This document shows positions 1 to 5,984 of a stretch of DNA of 11,447 bases, piece after piece (the first letter of the stretch is position 1; each line of letters opens with the position of its first letter). The stretch is from assembly GCA_041648665.1 (NCBI GenBank), contig JBAZOP010000092.1, positions 1-11,447 of the forward strand, read 5' to 3'. The translations under genes and the position numbers were made by a program. Under the pieces are notes generated by a model that made no database searches, was not told the origin of the DNA, and saw only the letters and a list, made by a program, of their open reading frames with translations. Source of the DNA: a bacterium (GTDB lineage Bacteria; UBA10199; 2-02-FULL-44-16; JAAZCA01).

Positions 1-808
1 TAGAGATATACGGGTTGACCTTGTATTCGCCCTTCACGTTGAGCATGAGCATGTTGCCCATGCCCTTGCCCTTGCCCTCGGTCTTTGACTGGCCGCTTGC
101 CGTATCCTCTCGTTCAACTCCGTCGAAGAACAGGCCCTTCCACTCGAGCCCCACGCCGAACCGCCATGGAGTGAGGAACTCGTCGTGAGTCACTGTCTCG
201 CCGTTTGCGATCCTCTCCGCGACATTCTTCGCGTGGATGAAATGGCTGAACCAGAAGTCCAGACCCGCATACATACCCCACCAACCGAAGTTCGTGGTCC
301 TCTGTTTATAGTCGTCATCGCCGTCATACTGCGAATCTTCTTTGTAGATCGTGCCGCCGGAGAGTTTCTTGGCGGCGGTGAGTACGACGCCCGCGCTGAG
401 GGTGAGATACTCATCCTGGTCTGATTCGGGATTATAAGGCTTGGCGCCCGCCGCTGGAACCGCCGCCGGGGCTACGGCCGCAGCAGCTGCCGCAGGCTCT
501 TCCACAGGCTCCTCGGCCCCGGCAAAGTCTCCCCAGGCCTGACGCGCAGCCGGACCTTCCGCAGCCGGGGCTGCTGGTTCGGCATTCTGCCATTCTGTGA
601 GCTTTTTATGCTCTTCAGCCGATATCGGCGCCTTTGAGTAAACCGGATCAGCAACAGAATAGGGATGGAATTTCCCTATATAATCATCCTTGCACATGGC
701 GGCCGCAGCATCGTCCATGAAGGAGTTGGCATCGCATGAATCCGAGAGCTTCTTCACGATGCTTTCGCAATCGGTCTTGCCGCCGCACTTGCTGATATCA
801 AATCCCAT
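1..808 (-). CDS. Unrecognised protein with Cys-containing N-terminus, Ala/Pro linker and beta-strand-rich C-terminal part (partial, runs off the left edge)
   Basis: An open frame of 269 codons without a stop runs leftward off the window. The start ATG (806-808) has a strong ribosome site AAGGAGG (814-820), and an in-frame TAG at 827-829 rules out a longer N-terminus. Residues 1-40 are polar with cysteines at 8, 14, 25 and 39. Residues about 77-122 are an Ala/Pro/Glu-rich linker. From about residue 131 there are alternating hydrophobic, aromatic and glycine stretches (LTLSAGVVLTAA, WGMYAGLDFWFSHFI, WRFGVGLEWKGLFFDGV, MLMLNVKGEYKVNPYIS) separated by charged loops, a pattern typical of outer-membrane beta-barrels. 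No signal peptide is visible, which is odd for a barrel. I do not recognise the family. The reading frame is well supported; the barrel idea is inference. Confidence 0.8.
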   Translation of the reverse strand, partial: MGFDISKCGGKTDCESIVKKLSDSCDANSFMDDAAAAMCKDDYIGKFHPYSVADPVYSKAPISAEEHKKLTEWQNAEPAAPAAEGPAARQAWGDFAGAEEPVEEPAAAAAAVAPAAVPAAGAKPYNPESDQDEYLTLSAGVVLTAAKKLSGGTIYKEDSQYDGDDDYKQRTTNFGWWGMYAGLDFWFSHFIHAKNVAERIANGETVTHDEFLTPWRFGVGLEWKGLFFDGVEREDTASGQSKTEGKGKGMGNMLMLNVKGEYKVNPYIS

Positions 809-822
809 ATGTTCCTCCTTAA

Positions 823-843
823 AAACCTATTATGAAACCTATT
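823..843. repeat. Two AAACCTATT copies, period 12
   Basis: The 9-mer AAACCTATT occurs at 823-831 and 835-843, directly upstream of the ribosome site of the leftward gene, so it would lie in that gene's mRNA leader. It could be chance or a small regulatory target. Confidence 0.55.
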
Positions 844-972
844 GTCTCCCCCGGCAGACGCATGAATGCTCGTCTCCGTCTCCTCCACAGAGATTATCGG
901 GCTCAGCCTGCGAAAGTTGCGTTGTTTTTATGCGCGAATCTCAGCGAGGGATCGGGGTAGGTATTTTCAGCG

Positions 973-1002
973 ATAATTTACTATTTATTTCCAATAATTT
1001 AC
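973..1002. repeat. Two ATAATTTAC copies, period 21
   Basis: Exact copies lie at 973-981 and 994-1002. The 21-bp period is two helical turns, so a protein bound to each copy would sit on the same DNA face. The stretch is AT-rich and upstream of the leftward gene, where an operator or UP-like element would be expected. The function is inferred from spacing only. Confidence 0.5.
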
Positions 1003-1072
1003 GAAGATACGCCAGGACGGCCGCCTGCACGAGAATTGATCACAAAAATCAGAAAAAAATGGATTTTGATGA

Positions 1073-1086
1073 GTGACTCGAGTCAC
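1073..1086. repeat. Perfect palindrome GTGACTCGAGTCAC
   Basis: A 14-bp perfect palindrome 57 bases past the thiolase stop codon. As RNA it would make a short hairpin, but no T-run follows directly on either strand, so it is not a standard intrinsic terminator. A dimeric-regulator site is possible. Confidence 0.5.
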
Positions 1087-1142
1087 CGCTGAGTCTGGAA
1101 GGCGCTCTTTTTTCACTATTGATATTAAAAACGGATCTAATC

Positions 1143-2321
1143 TCAGGGGAGTTCGACGATCACGGCAGTGGCGCCGCCGCCGCCATTGCAAAGGGTCGCC
1201 AGCCCCCTTTTGAGCCCTTTGTGTTTCATGGCATATATTAGGGTTGTGAGGATGCGGGCGCCTGAGGCGCCGATGGGATGGCCCAGGGCAGCGGCACCGC
1301 CATGGATATTGACCTTCTTTGGATCGATCGAGAACTCCTTAATCGCTGCCATGGTCACCGCTGAGAAGGCTTCGTTAATTTCAAATATATCTATATTTTC
1401 AATGGTTAGTTTTGCTTTTGCAAGTACTGCTTTAATAGCGCCGACAGGGGCTGTGGTGAACCAGACCGGGTCATGGGCAAAACTCGCGTGCGCCAAAACC
1501 CTGGCCATGGGCCCAAGCCCCGCCTTCTTTGCCCGATCCTCTGACATGAGCACGAGGGCTGCCGCACCGTCGGATATGGAGCTCGAATTGGCTGCGGTGA
1601 TGGTGCCCTGGTCCTTGAAACAGGGTTTCAGCCTCTTCATCTTCTCGAAGTCTGCCCTGCCAGGCTCCTCGTCAGTGTCAAAGGATACGGTCCCGCCCTT
1701 TTTCTCAGGCACCGGCACCGCTACTATCTCATCCCTGAAGGCGCCCGATTTGATCGCCTCTTGGGCCTTTTTGTAGCTTGCGATCGCGAACTCGTCCTGC
1801 GCCTCCCTGGTGAAGCCGTATTTCTCTGCGCAAAGCTCAGCGCAGCTGCCCATGTGCTGGTTGGAATGGATGTCCCAGAGCCCGTCGAAGACCATGCCGT
1901 CCACTGCCTTCGAGTCGCCCAGCCGCATGCCGCTGCGCGCCTCAGGGAGGAGATACGGGGCGCGGGTCATGGACTCCATGCCGCCCGCCACGATGATATC
2001 GTTGTCGCCGGAGCGTATGAGCTGGTCCGCGAGCATGACCGCGCGCAGACCTGAGCCGCAAACGCGGTTTATGGTGATGGCCTCCACGGAGTTCGGGATG
2101 CCTGCGGCGAGCGAGGCCTGCCTCGCCGGGTTCTGCCCCTGGCCCGCGGGCAGCACACAGCCCATGATGACCTCTTCCACGTCGCCGGCTGCGATGCCGG
2201 CGCGAACGATCGCCTCGCGGATCGCGATCGCCCCCAGGTCAGAGGCCTTCACCTTCGACAGCCCGCCCTGGAACGATGCTATCGGCGTGCGCGCTGCGGA
2301 TATTATGACTGATGTGCTCAT
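1143..2321 (-). CDS. Acetyl-CoA C-acetyltransferase (thiolase family)
   Basis: This is a cytosolic biosynthetic-type thiolase that joins two acetyl-CoA into acetoacetyl-CoA, or the reverse, in short-chain acyl-CoA, ketone or polyhydroxyalkanoate metabolism. At 392 residues it has the normal length. Visible motifs are NRVCGSG with the acylated Cys88, GGAAALGHPIGASGAR with His347, and CNGGGGA with Cys378. The last resembles the mitochondrial ACAT1-type C-terminus and points to a short-chain enzyme. The start chosen is ATG at 2319-2321 (MSTSVIISAARTP), which matches the usual family N-terminus and has GGAG about 8 bases upstream; in-frame ATGs further upstream only add an atypical extension into the preceding gene. 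It starts 19 bases after the J-protein gene and is probably the last gene of that run. The exact chain-length preference cannot be read from sequence. Confidence 0.93.
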   Translation of the reverse strand: MSTSVIISAARTPIASFQGGLSKVKASDLGAIAIREAIVRAGIAAGDVEEVIMGCVLPAGQGQNPARQASLAAGIPNSVEAITINRVCGSGLRAVMLADQLIRSGDNDIIVAGGMESMTRAPYLLPEARSGMRLGDSKAVDGMVFDGLWDIHSNQHMGSCAELCAEKYGFTREAQDEFAIASYKKAQEAIKSGAFRDEIVAVPVPEKKGGTVSFDTDEEPGRADFEKMKRLKPCFKDQGTITAANSSSISDGAAALVLMSEDRAKKAGLGPMARVLAHASFAHDPVWFTTAPVGAIKAVLAKAKLTIENIDIFEINEAFSAVTMAAIKEFSIDPKKVNIHGGAAALGHPIGASGARILTTLIYAMKHKGLKRGLATLCNGGGGATAVIVELP

Positions 2322-2340
2322 GAGCATGTCTCCGGTTATA

Positions 2341-3276
2341 TCATTCCTTGGGATCATACGGATATTTCTTCGCGAGCTCCTCAAAGGTCTTGCGCTCCTC
2401 GGAGCTCATGCCCTTGGGCGGCACGATCTTCACGATGACGTACTCGTCCCCCTTGCCCTTCTCGCCCAGCTTCGGCGCGCCCTTCCCCTTGAGCCTGAAT
2501 TTCTGGCCCCCCTCGGTGCCCGAAGGCACCTTCATGTTCGCGTGCCCGTCCAGCGTCGGGACCTCCACCTGCGCGCCGAGCACTGCATCGTATATGGTGA
2601 TGGGGACCTCTGTGTAGATGTCCGCGTCCTCGCGCCAGAAATCAGGGTGCGGATTGACGTGGATGCGCAGAAAGAGATCGCCGGAGCGGCCGCCGCCGAA
2701 CCCAGGCTGCCCCTTTCCCGCGATGCGGACCTTTGAGCCGTTGTCCACGCCGGCCGGGACCTTGACCGTGATCTTCTCGACCTTGTCCCCCCTGCGGATG
2801 GAGATCTTCCGCTCCGTGCCGGCGATCGACTCCTCGAAATCCACGTCCACGTCCGCGTAGGTGTCCTGTCCGTTGACCGGCGCCTCGGGACCCGCAGCCC
2901 TTCCCCACTCCGGCCTGGGCGCCTTGCGCCGAACTCCGCCCATGTTGAAGAGCTCGCTGAAGAGATCCCCCAGGTCGCCCATGTCGGCCTGTCTGAAGTC
3001 AAAACCCTGTGGACCGCCACCTGCCTGCTGCCAGTTGAAGCCGCCGGGACCCGCACCGCCAAAGCCACCCTGGCTGAACATGTCGTATTTCTTGCGCTGC
3101 TCAGGATCGGAGAGCACGTTGTAGGCCTCGGAGATGTCCTTGAACTTCTCCTCAGCCGCTTTTTCGCCCTTGTTGACGTCCGGATGATACTGCTTTGCGA
3201 GCCTTCGGTAGGACTTCTTGATCTCCTCTGCAGAGGCGCCGCGGGGCACGCCCAGGACCTGATAGTAGTCTTTCAT
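2341..3276 (-). CDS. DnaJ/Hsp40 co-chaperone of the CbpA (zinc-finger-less) type
   Basis: J-domain proteins deliver unfolded clients to DnaK and stimulate its ATPase. Residues 1-70 are a J domain (MKDYYQVLGV start) with the essential HPD triad at 31-33. Residues about 73-105 are Gly/Phe-rich. Residues about 130-305 match the two beta-sandwich client-binding domains. The protein has no cysteine, so the CxxCxGxG zinc-finger repeats of true DnaJ are missing. Its 311 residues fit CbpA/class B proteins. No clear ribosome site precedes the ATG, but the family N-terminus fixes the start. It lies 43 bases after the ferredoxin gene and 19 before the thiolase. Neither dnaK nor grpE is adjacent, so it is probably an accessory J-protein. 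Confidence 0.92.
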   Translation of the reverse strand: MKDYYQVLGVPRGASAEEIKKSYRRLAKQYHPDVNKGEKAAEEKFKDISEAYNVLSDPEQRKKYDMFSQGGFGGAGPGGFNWQQAGGGPQGFDFRQADMGDLGDLFSELFNMGGVRRKAPRPEWGRAAGPEAPVNGQDTYADVDVDFEESIAGTERKISIRRGDKVEKITVKVPAGVDNGSKVRIAGKGQPGFGGGRSGDLFLRIHVNPHPDFWREDADIYTEVPITIYDAVLGAQVEVPTLDGHANMKVPSGTEGGQKFRLKGKGAPKLGEKGKGDEYVIVKIVPPKGMSSEERKTFEELAKKYPYDPKE

Positions 3277-3319
3277 GGCGCCGGATATTCAGGCTGCAAG
3301 GCCATGAAGTCAATCGCTT

Positions 3320-3667
3320 TTACAGTGATCTTGAGAGGGGGCAGAGTCCGTCCGGATGATTGGCGGCAAGCCTTTCCATATCATATATTAAGGAGCTGCG
3401 CTCAGATGAGGGGGCGGGCATGCGTCCGGTGTCCATGCGCAAGGCGTCGCACGGACACGCCTCCACACAGGCGCCGCAGAAAATGCAGGCCTGCATGTCG
3501 ATCTCGAACGACCGCGGGCCCTTCTTCCCCTCCTCTACCTTTATGCAGCGCACAGGGCAAACGACTGAGCAGAGCTTGCACGCAGTGCAGCGTACACTCC
3601 CGTCGGCGCGCAACATGAGCCTGGGCTCGCCGAGGTTTACATGCGGTGTTTTGGAAGGGGACTTCAA
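3320..3667 (-). CDS. NuoI-like 2[4Fe-4S] ferredoxin
   Basis: A 115-residue iron-sulfur electron carrier. Two classic cluster motifs are present: Cys27, 30, 33, 37 (CTACKLCSVVCP) and Cys61, 64, 67, 71 (CIFCGACVEACP), a spacing that binds two 4Fe-4S clusters. The text around them, with an RLMLRADG lead-in and an LIYDMERLAAN tail, resembles subunit I of complex I, but the protein is shorter than NuoI (usually about 160-180) and lacks most of its N-terminal segment. No other complex I gene is nearby, so it may be a standalone ferredoxin. The frame opens with TTG (3665-3667) whose bases overlap the TGA stop of the gene before it; GGAG lies about 10 bases upstream. The next in-frame ATG, at codon 18, is possible but would remove conserved-looking residues. 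Confidence 0.82.
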   Translation of the reverse strand: MKSPSKTPHVNLGEPRLMLRADGSVRCTACKLCSVVCPVRCIKVEEGKKGPRSFEIDMQACIFCGACVEACPCDALRMDTGRMPAPSSERSSLIYDMERLAANHPDGLCPLSRSL

Positions 3668-4125
3668 TGTAAGCTCACTCCGCCCGGCTTCTCCATTATC
3701 AAAAGCTCAATCGAGCGGCGCTCTCCGTGATTCTCGGTGACGCCGTGCCAGTGCCCCACCACAGGCTCGCCATACTGCCAGGAGAGCAGTATCTCCTGGC
3801 CGGAGAACCACGAGTGGAAACCGACGAGCCCCATGTCCACGTCGCAGAGCACGACGCCGATGTCCGCGATCTCGTCGAGGATGTCCATGTACTCCAGCGA
3901 GAGATCCTTGAGCCTTGCGCCGATTGACGGCAGGGCCGAGCAGATATGATCGAAGCGGCCCTCCATCGCGTCCTCGATATCTATGCGGACACCGCTCGCC
4001 TCCGCGGCCCTGCAGAGGGTGTTGACCTGCATCTGTATGCGGCCGAGCTCTGCGAAGAGGCGTTCGAGCTGCGGGATGAGCCCGTTGGCCTCTCTCAGAT
4101 CAAAGTATGTCCTCAGCTCGTGCAT
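3664..4125 (-). CDS. DUF2203 family protein
   Basis: A 153-residue cytosolic protein. The opening YFDLREANGLIPQLERLF, a helical coiled-coil-like N-terminal half, and the segment DVDMGLVGFHSWFSGQEI followed by LSWQYGEPVVGHWHGV are hallmarks of the uncharacterised DUF2203 family. The biochemical role is unknown and I assign none. The conserved C-terminal part has clustered Trp and His residues (WQYGEP, HWHG) that could form a binding site; that is inference. The start ATG lies 6 bases after the dcd stop and the stop overlaps the TTG start of the ferredoxin gene, so translational coupling along the run is likely. Confidence 0.82.
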   Translation of the reverse strand: MHELRTYFDLREANGLIPQLERLFAELGRIQMQVNTLCRAAEASGVRIDIEDAMEGRFDHICSALPSIGARLKDLSLEYMDILDEIADIGVVLCDVDMGLVGFHSWFSGQEILLSWQYGEPVVGHWHGVTENHGERRSIELLIMEKPGGVSLH

Positions 4126-4131
4126 TCCGAC

Positions 4132-4689
4132 TCAGCCCTTTCCCTTTGCGAGCGTGATCTCTTTCTGCGCCTGGTATTTGCCCTTCTTGTCCGCGTAAGA
4201 GACCTCGCACACCTCGTCCGCGCCTAGGAATATCACCTGACCTATCCCCTCGTTCGCGTAGATGCGCGCGGGCAGCGGAGTCGCGTTGGAGATCGCGATC
4301 GTGGCGAAGCCCTCCCACTCCGGCTCGAACGGGGTCACGTGTATGTGGACCCCGCAGCGCGCGTACGTCGACTTGCCGTAGGTGACGGTGATCACGTCGC
4401 GCGGTATCCTGAAGTACTCGACCGTGCGCGCCAGCACGTAGCTCGCGGGCGGTATCTCGCAGACCGCGCCCTTGAAGTCGCGGAAGTGCAGATGCGCGAA
4501 GTCCTTGGGGTCCACCACGCCGGAGGAAGGAGGCTCGAAGATCTTGAACTCGTCGGCTATGCGAAAATCATAGCCATAGGAAGCGAGGCCGAAGGATATC
4601 CCCTCGCGCACCTGTTTCTCCTCGAAGGGTTCGATCATCCCGCGCTCTTTCGCCATCCTCCATATCCATCTGTCCGACTTGACCGACAT
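4132..4689 (-). CDS. dcd: dCTP deaminase family protein with Ala in place of the catalytic Glu
   Basis: dCTP deaminase makes dUTP from dCTP, supplying dUMP for thymidylate synthesis. At 185 residues the length is normal. The N-terminus (SDRWIWRMA, GMIEPF), SYGYDFRI, GKSTYARCG (Ser107 and Arg111, matching E. coli Ser111 and Arg115), HVTPFEPEWEG and ATPLPARIYANEGIGQ are all family signatures. The residue after GFATI is Ala132 (codon GCG, bases 4294-4296), where family members have Glu (E. coli Glu138, the catalytic base). The change would be a single base, GAG to GCG. The rest is intact, so either the protein is inactive or repurposed, the assembly has an error, or another residue compensates. 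The start ATG has GGAGG close upstream and lies 26 bases after the tRNA-Glu gene, so it may share the tRNA transcript. Confidence 0.93.
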   Translation of the reverse strand: MSVKSDRWIWRMAKERGMIEPFEEKQVREGISFGLASYGYDFRIADEFKIFEPPSSGVVDPKDFAHLHFRDFKGAVCEIPPASYVLARTVEYFRIPRDVITVTYGKSTYARCGVHIHVTPFEPEWEGFATIAISNATPLPARIYANEGIGQVIFLGADEVCEVSYADKKGKYQAQKEITLAKGKG

Positions 4690-4715
4690 CGTGCCTCCGG
4701 AGAGAGAAAACCTTG

Positions 4716-4787
4716 CGACCCCAACGGGACTCGAACCCGTGCTGCCGCCGTGAAAGGGCGGTGTCCTAACCGCTAGACGATGGGGTC
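4716..4787 (-). tRNA. tRNA-Glu (anticodon TTC)
   Basis: A 72-base cloverleaf on the minus strand. The acceptor arms GACCCCA and TGGGGTC pair fully and are followed by discriminator G. The anticodon stem CCGCC/GGCGG encloses loop CTTTCAC, giving anticodon TTC. The T arm ACGGGTTCGAGTCCCGT is standard. CCA is not encoded. It lies 6 bases downstream of tRNA-Lys in the same direction, so both probably come from one precursor. Confidence 0.97.
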
Positions 4788-4793
4788 TGATTG

Positions 4794-4866
4794 TGAGCCG
4801 CCCCGGATTCGAACCGGGGACCCACGCCTTAAAAGGGCGTTGCTCTGCCTGCTGAGCTAGCGGCCC
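4794..4866 (-). tRNA. tRNA-Lys (anticodon TTT)
   Basis: A 73-base cloverleaf on the minus strand. Acceptor arms GGGCCGC and GCGGCTC pair with one G-U, followed by discriminator A. Anticodon stem ACGCC/GGCGT encloses CTTTTAA, giving TTT. D arm GCTCAGCAGGCAGAGC and T arm CCCCGGTTCGAATCCGGGG are canonical. CCA is not encoded. It is the first gene downstream of the divergent promoter region. Confidence 0.97.
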
Positions 4867-4944
4867 GCCATTGCCTAAATTGCTGATTTCCTTACCCCGA
4901 AATGCGAACTCAGTAAAGGATATGATGCTCTTTCGGGGCCGCGC

Positions 4945-4973
4945 TGAGTAACAAATGGCGGACGCTATGTCAA
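4945..4973 (-). promoter_or_regulatory. Candidate sigma-70 promoter for the tRNA-Lys/tRNA-Glu/dcd run
   Basis: A perfect -35 box TTGACA (4968-4973, minus) is followed after 17 bases by TACTCA (4945-4950). TG one base before this -10 box makes an extended -10. The sequence just after is GCGCGGCC, a GC-rich discriminator as found at stable-RNA promoters under stringent control. The -10 box is weak. The predicted start near 4938 leaves a leader of about 70 bases before tRNA-Lys. Confidence 0.5.
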
Positions 4974-5001
4974 ATAAGGCCCCATATCTTTTTTATTTGA
5001 C
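4969..5001. repeat. Inverted repeat GTCAAATAA / TTATTTGAC joining the two divergent promoters
   Basis: Perfect 9-bp arms at 4969-4977 and 4993-5001, separated by 15 bases. Each arm contains most of the outward-facing -35 box of one of the two divergent promoters, so the region is mirror-symmetric. A dimeric regulator could act on both promoters, or the symmetry may only reflect two similar -35 regions. Confidence 0.6.
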
Positions 5002-5025
5002 TAAACAATCGATTTCCAAGATTGT
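4997..5025 (+). promoter_or_regulatory. Candidate promoter for the histone-fold gene
   Basis: TTGACT (4997-5002), 17 bases, then GATTGT (5020-5025). The -35 box is good (5 of 6) and the -10 box poor (3 of 6). The start would be near 5032, with a leader of roughly 37 bases that contains the strong ribosome site AGGAGG (5055-5060). It is back to back with the leftward tRNA promoter. Confidence 0.4.
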
Positions 5026-5068
5026 AGCCCCTCAAGATCAACGAAATAAACAAAAGGAGGGGGTTTTT

Positions 5069-5248
5069 ATGGCGAATGAAACTCTGGTGGTGGTCTCAAA
5101 GGTGAAAGAGTACGTGAAGGCAAAGGGCATGCAGACCTCTGAAACGGCGGTCAACGCCATTTCCGATGCAGTCCGCGAGCTGCTCGACAAGGCAGTGGCC
5201 AGGGCCAAGGACAACGGCCGCCAGACCATCAAGGATCGCGACATCTAG
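5069..5248 (+). CDS. Bacterial histone-fold DNA-binding protein (single domain, truncated third helix)
   Basis: A 59-residue basic protein probably binding DNA as a dimer in the nucleoid. Predicted helix 1 covers about residues 7-19 (VVVSKVKEYVKAKG). Long helix 2 spans about 24-49 (ETAVNAISDAVRELLDKAVARAKD). Loop 2 is GRQTIKDRDI, which aligns with GRKTIKAEDI of the archaeal histone HMfB: Arg51, Thr53 and Asp58 match its Arg52, Thr54 and Asp59, the DNA-contacting Arg-Thr pair and the Arg-Asp clamp. The protein stops one residue after that Asp, so helix 3 is almost absent. Length and composition resemble the short bacterial histones known from Bdellovibrio (Bd0055). The start is set by AGGAGG 8 bases upstream of ATG; a longer in-frame extension to 4955 has no such site. 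It is a lone plus-strand gene with its own promoter region and terminator. Confidence 0.87.
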   Translation: MANETLVVVSKVKEYVKAKGMQTSETAVNAISDAVRELLDKAVARAKDNGRQTIKDRDI

Positions 5249-5273
5249 ATCTCAAGCACAAGAAACGCAAAAG

Positions 5274-5298
5274 GCCCGGCGCAAGCCGGGCTTTTTTT
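5274..5298 (+). terminator. Intrinsic terminator of the histone-fold gene, possibly shared with mtgA
   Basis: A perfect 7-bp stem GCCCGGC/GCCGGGC (5274-5280, 5285-5291) with a GCAA tetraloop is followed by seven T. It begins 26 bases after the histone stop codon. On the minus strand the same stem follows the mtgA stop (5301) and is trailed by four T, so it may also weakly end the convergent mtgA transcript. Confidence 0.92.
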
Positions 5299-5300
5299 GC

Positions 5301-5981
5301 TCAGAGCCTGTTTTTTATGACCGCGGCCCGCTTCTGCGAGAATTGACTGCCCCTCCTCCTGTCGTAGAAGCGAGGCCTGGGGAGTATGGATGCGAGATAA
5401 GCCGCCTCATCCTTGCTCAAATCCTTGGCAAACTTTCCGAAGTAATGCCTGGCAGCCGCCTCGGCGCCGTAGATCCCGTTTCCCCATTCGACCACATTCA
5501 GATAGAGCTCCAGTATCCTCTCCTTTGAGAGGGTCCGTTCGAGTTTGAGCGCTATGAGGAACTCCTTGAGTTTCCTCGACAGAGACTTCTCCGGAGAGAG
5601 ATAGAGGTTTCGCGCGAGCTGCATGGTTATCGTGGAGCCGCCGTGCGAGAAGCGGCCGCGCTTCATGTTCACCCTGGCCGCGAGCTTGATCGCCTTCCAG
5701 TCATAACCCTGGTGCGCAAAGAACTGGTCGTCCTCAGCCACGACCACCGCCTGTCTGAGATACGTGGAGATCTTCGAGAGCGGCCGCCACTCGTACTCCA
5801 CATGACCGTTGGGATCAGCGCGCATGTAGGCGGTGAGCCCGGGTCGGGCGAATACCAAGTGGACCGCAGGCGGTGTGCTGACGCATTTCGTGATCCAGAC
5901 GGACCAGCAGAGGCCGACCACGATCGATGCGGTCAGGAAAAACGCCTCGCGCCTGCCTATGACACGTCCGTTGGTGAGCAT
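5301..5981 (-). CDS. mtgA: Monofunctional peptidoglycan transglycosylase (GT51)
   Basis: This enzyme polymerises lipid II into glycan strands on the outer face of the inner membrane. At 226 residues it has the usual MtgA length and no penicillin-binding domain. Residues about 13-31 form the N-terminal membrane anchor (FFLTASIVVGLCWSVWI). Catalytic motifs are VAEDDQFFAHQG with Glu83, GGSTITMQLARNLYLS (about 114-129), SLSRKLKE with the second Glu at 140, and ILELYLNVVEWGNGIYG (about 156-172). The ATG lies 3 bases after the kinase stop codon, so it is probably co-transcribed and translationally coupled with the kinase. It faces the histone gene across a shared terminator. Confidence 0.95.
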   Translation of the reverse strand: MLTNGRVIGRREAFFLTASIVVGLCWSVWITKCVSTPPAVHLVFARPGLTAYMRADPNGHVEYEWRPLSKISTYLRQAVVVAEDDQFFAHQGYDWKAIKLAARVNMKRGRFSHGGSTITMQLARNLYLSPEKSLSRKLKEFLIALKLERTLSKERILELYLNVVEWGNGIYGAEAAARHYFGKFAKDLSKDEAAYLASILPRPRFYDRRRGSQFSQKRAAVIKNRL

Positions 5982-5984
5982 GGC

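Larger units (their letters stand above)
809..1142. other. Non-coding gap between two minus-strand genes
   Basis: About 330 bases carry no convincing gene. They hold the ribosome site of the leftward gene, a tandem AAACCTATT repeat, an AT-rich stretch with two ATAATTTAC copies 21 bp apart, and a perfect 14-bp palindrome. A 14-codon ORF (819-863, minus) ends just before the ribosome site, but nothing proves it is translated. A leftward promoter should lie here, yet I see only a GATAAT (893-898, minus) without a matching -35 box. I see no clear terminator for the thiolase gene that ends at 1143. Confidence 0.6.

Noticed and set aside
690..1076. Plus-strand ORF across the 809-1142 gap
   Set aside because: It begins inside the convincing minus-strand gene, lacks a ribosome site and has no recognisable features.
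985..1191. Short minus-strand ORF overlapping the end of the thiolase
   Set aside because: Arg-rich out-of-frame translation of the thiolase 3' end, with no initiation signal.
2322..2384. Longer N-terminus of the thiolase
   Set aside because: The extra residues overlap the J-protein gene and do not resemble thiolases; the ATG at 2321 gives the standard family start.
4955..5068. N-terminal extension of the histone frame upstream to 4955
   Set aside because: It would begin before the candidate promoter, has no ribosome site, and adds 38 residues unlike histones; the ATG at 5069 has an ideal site.
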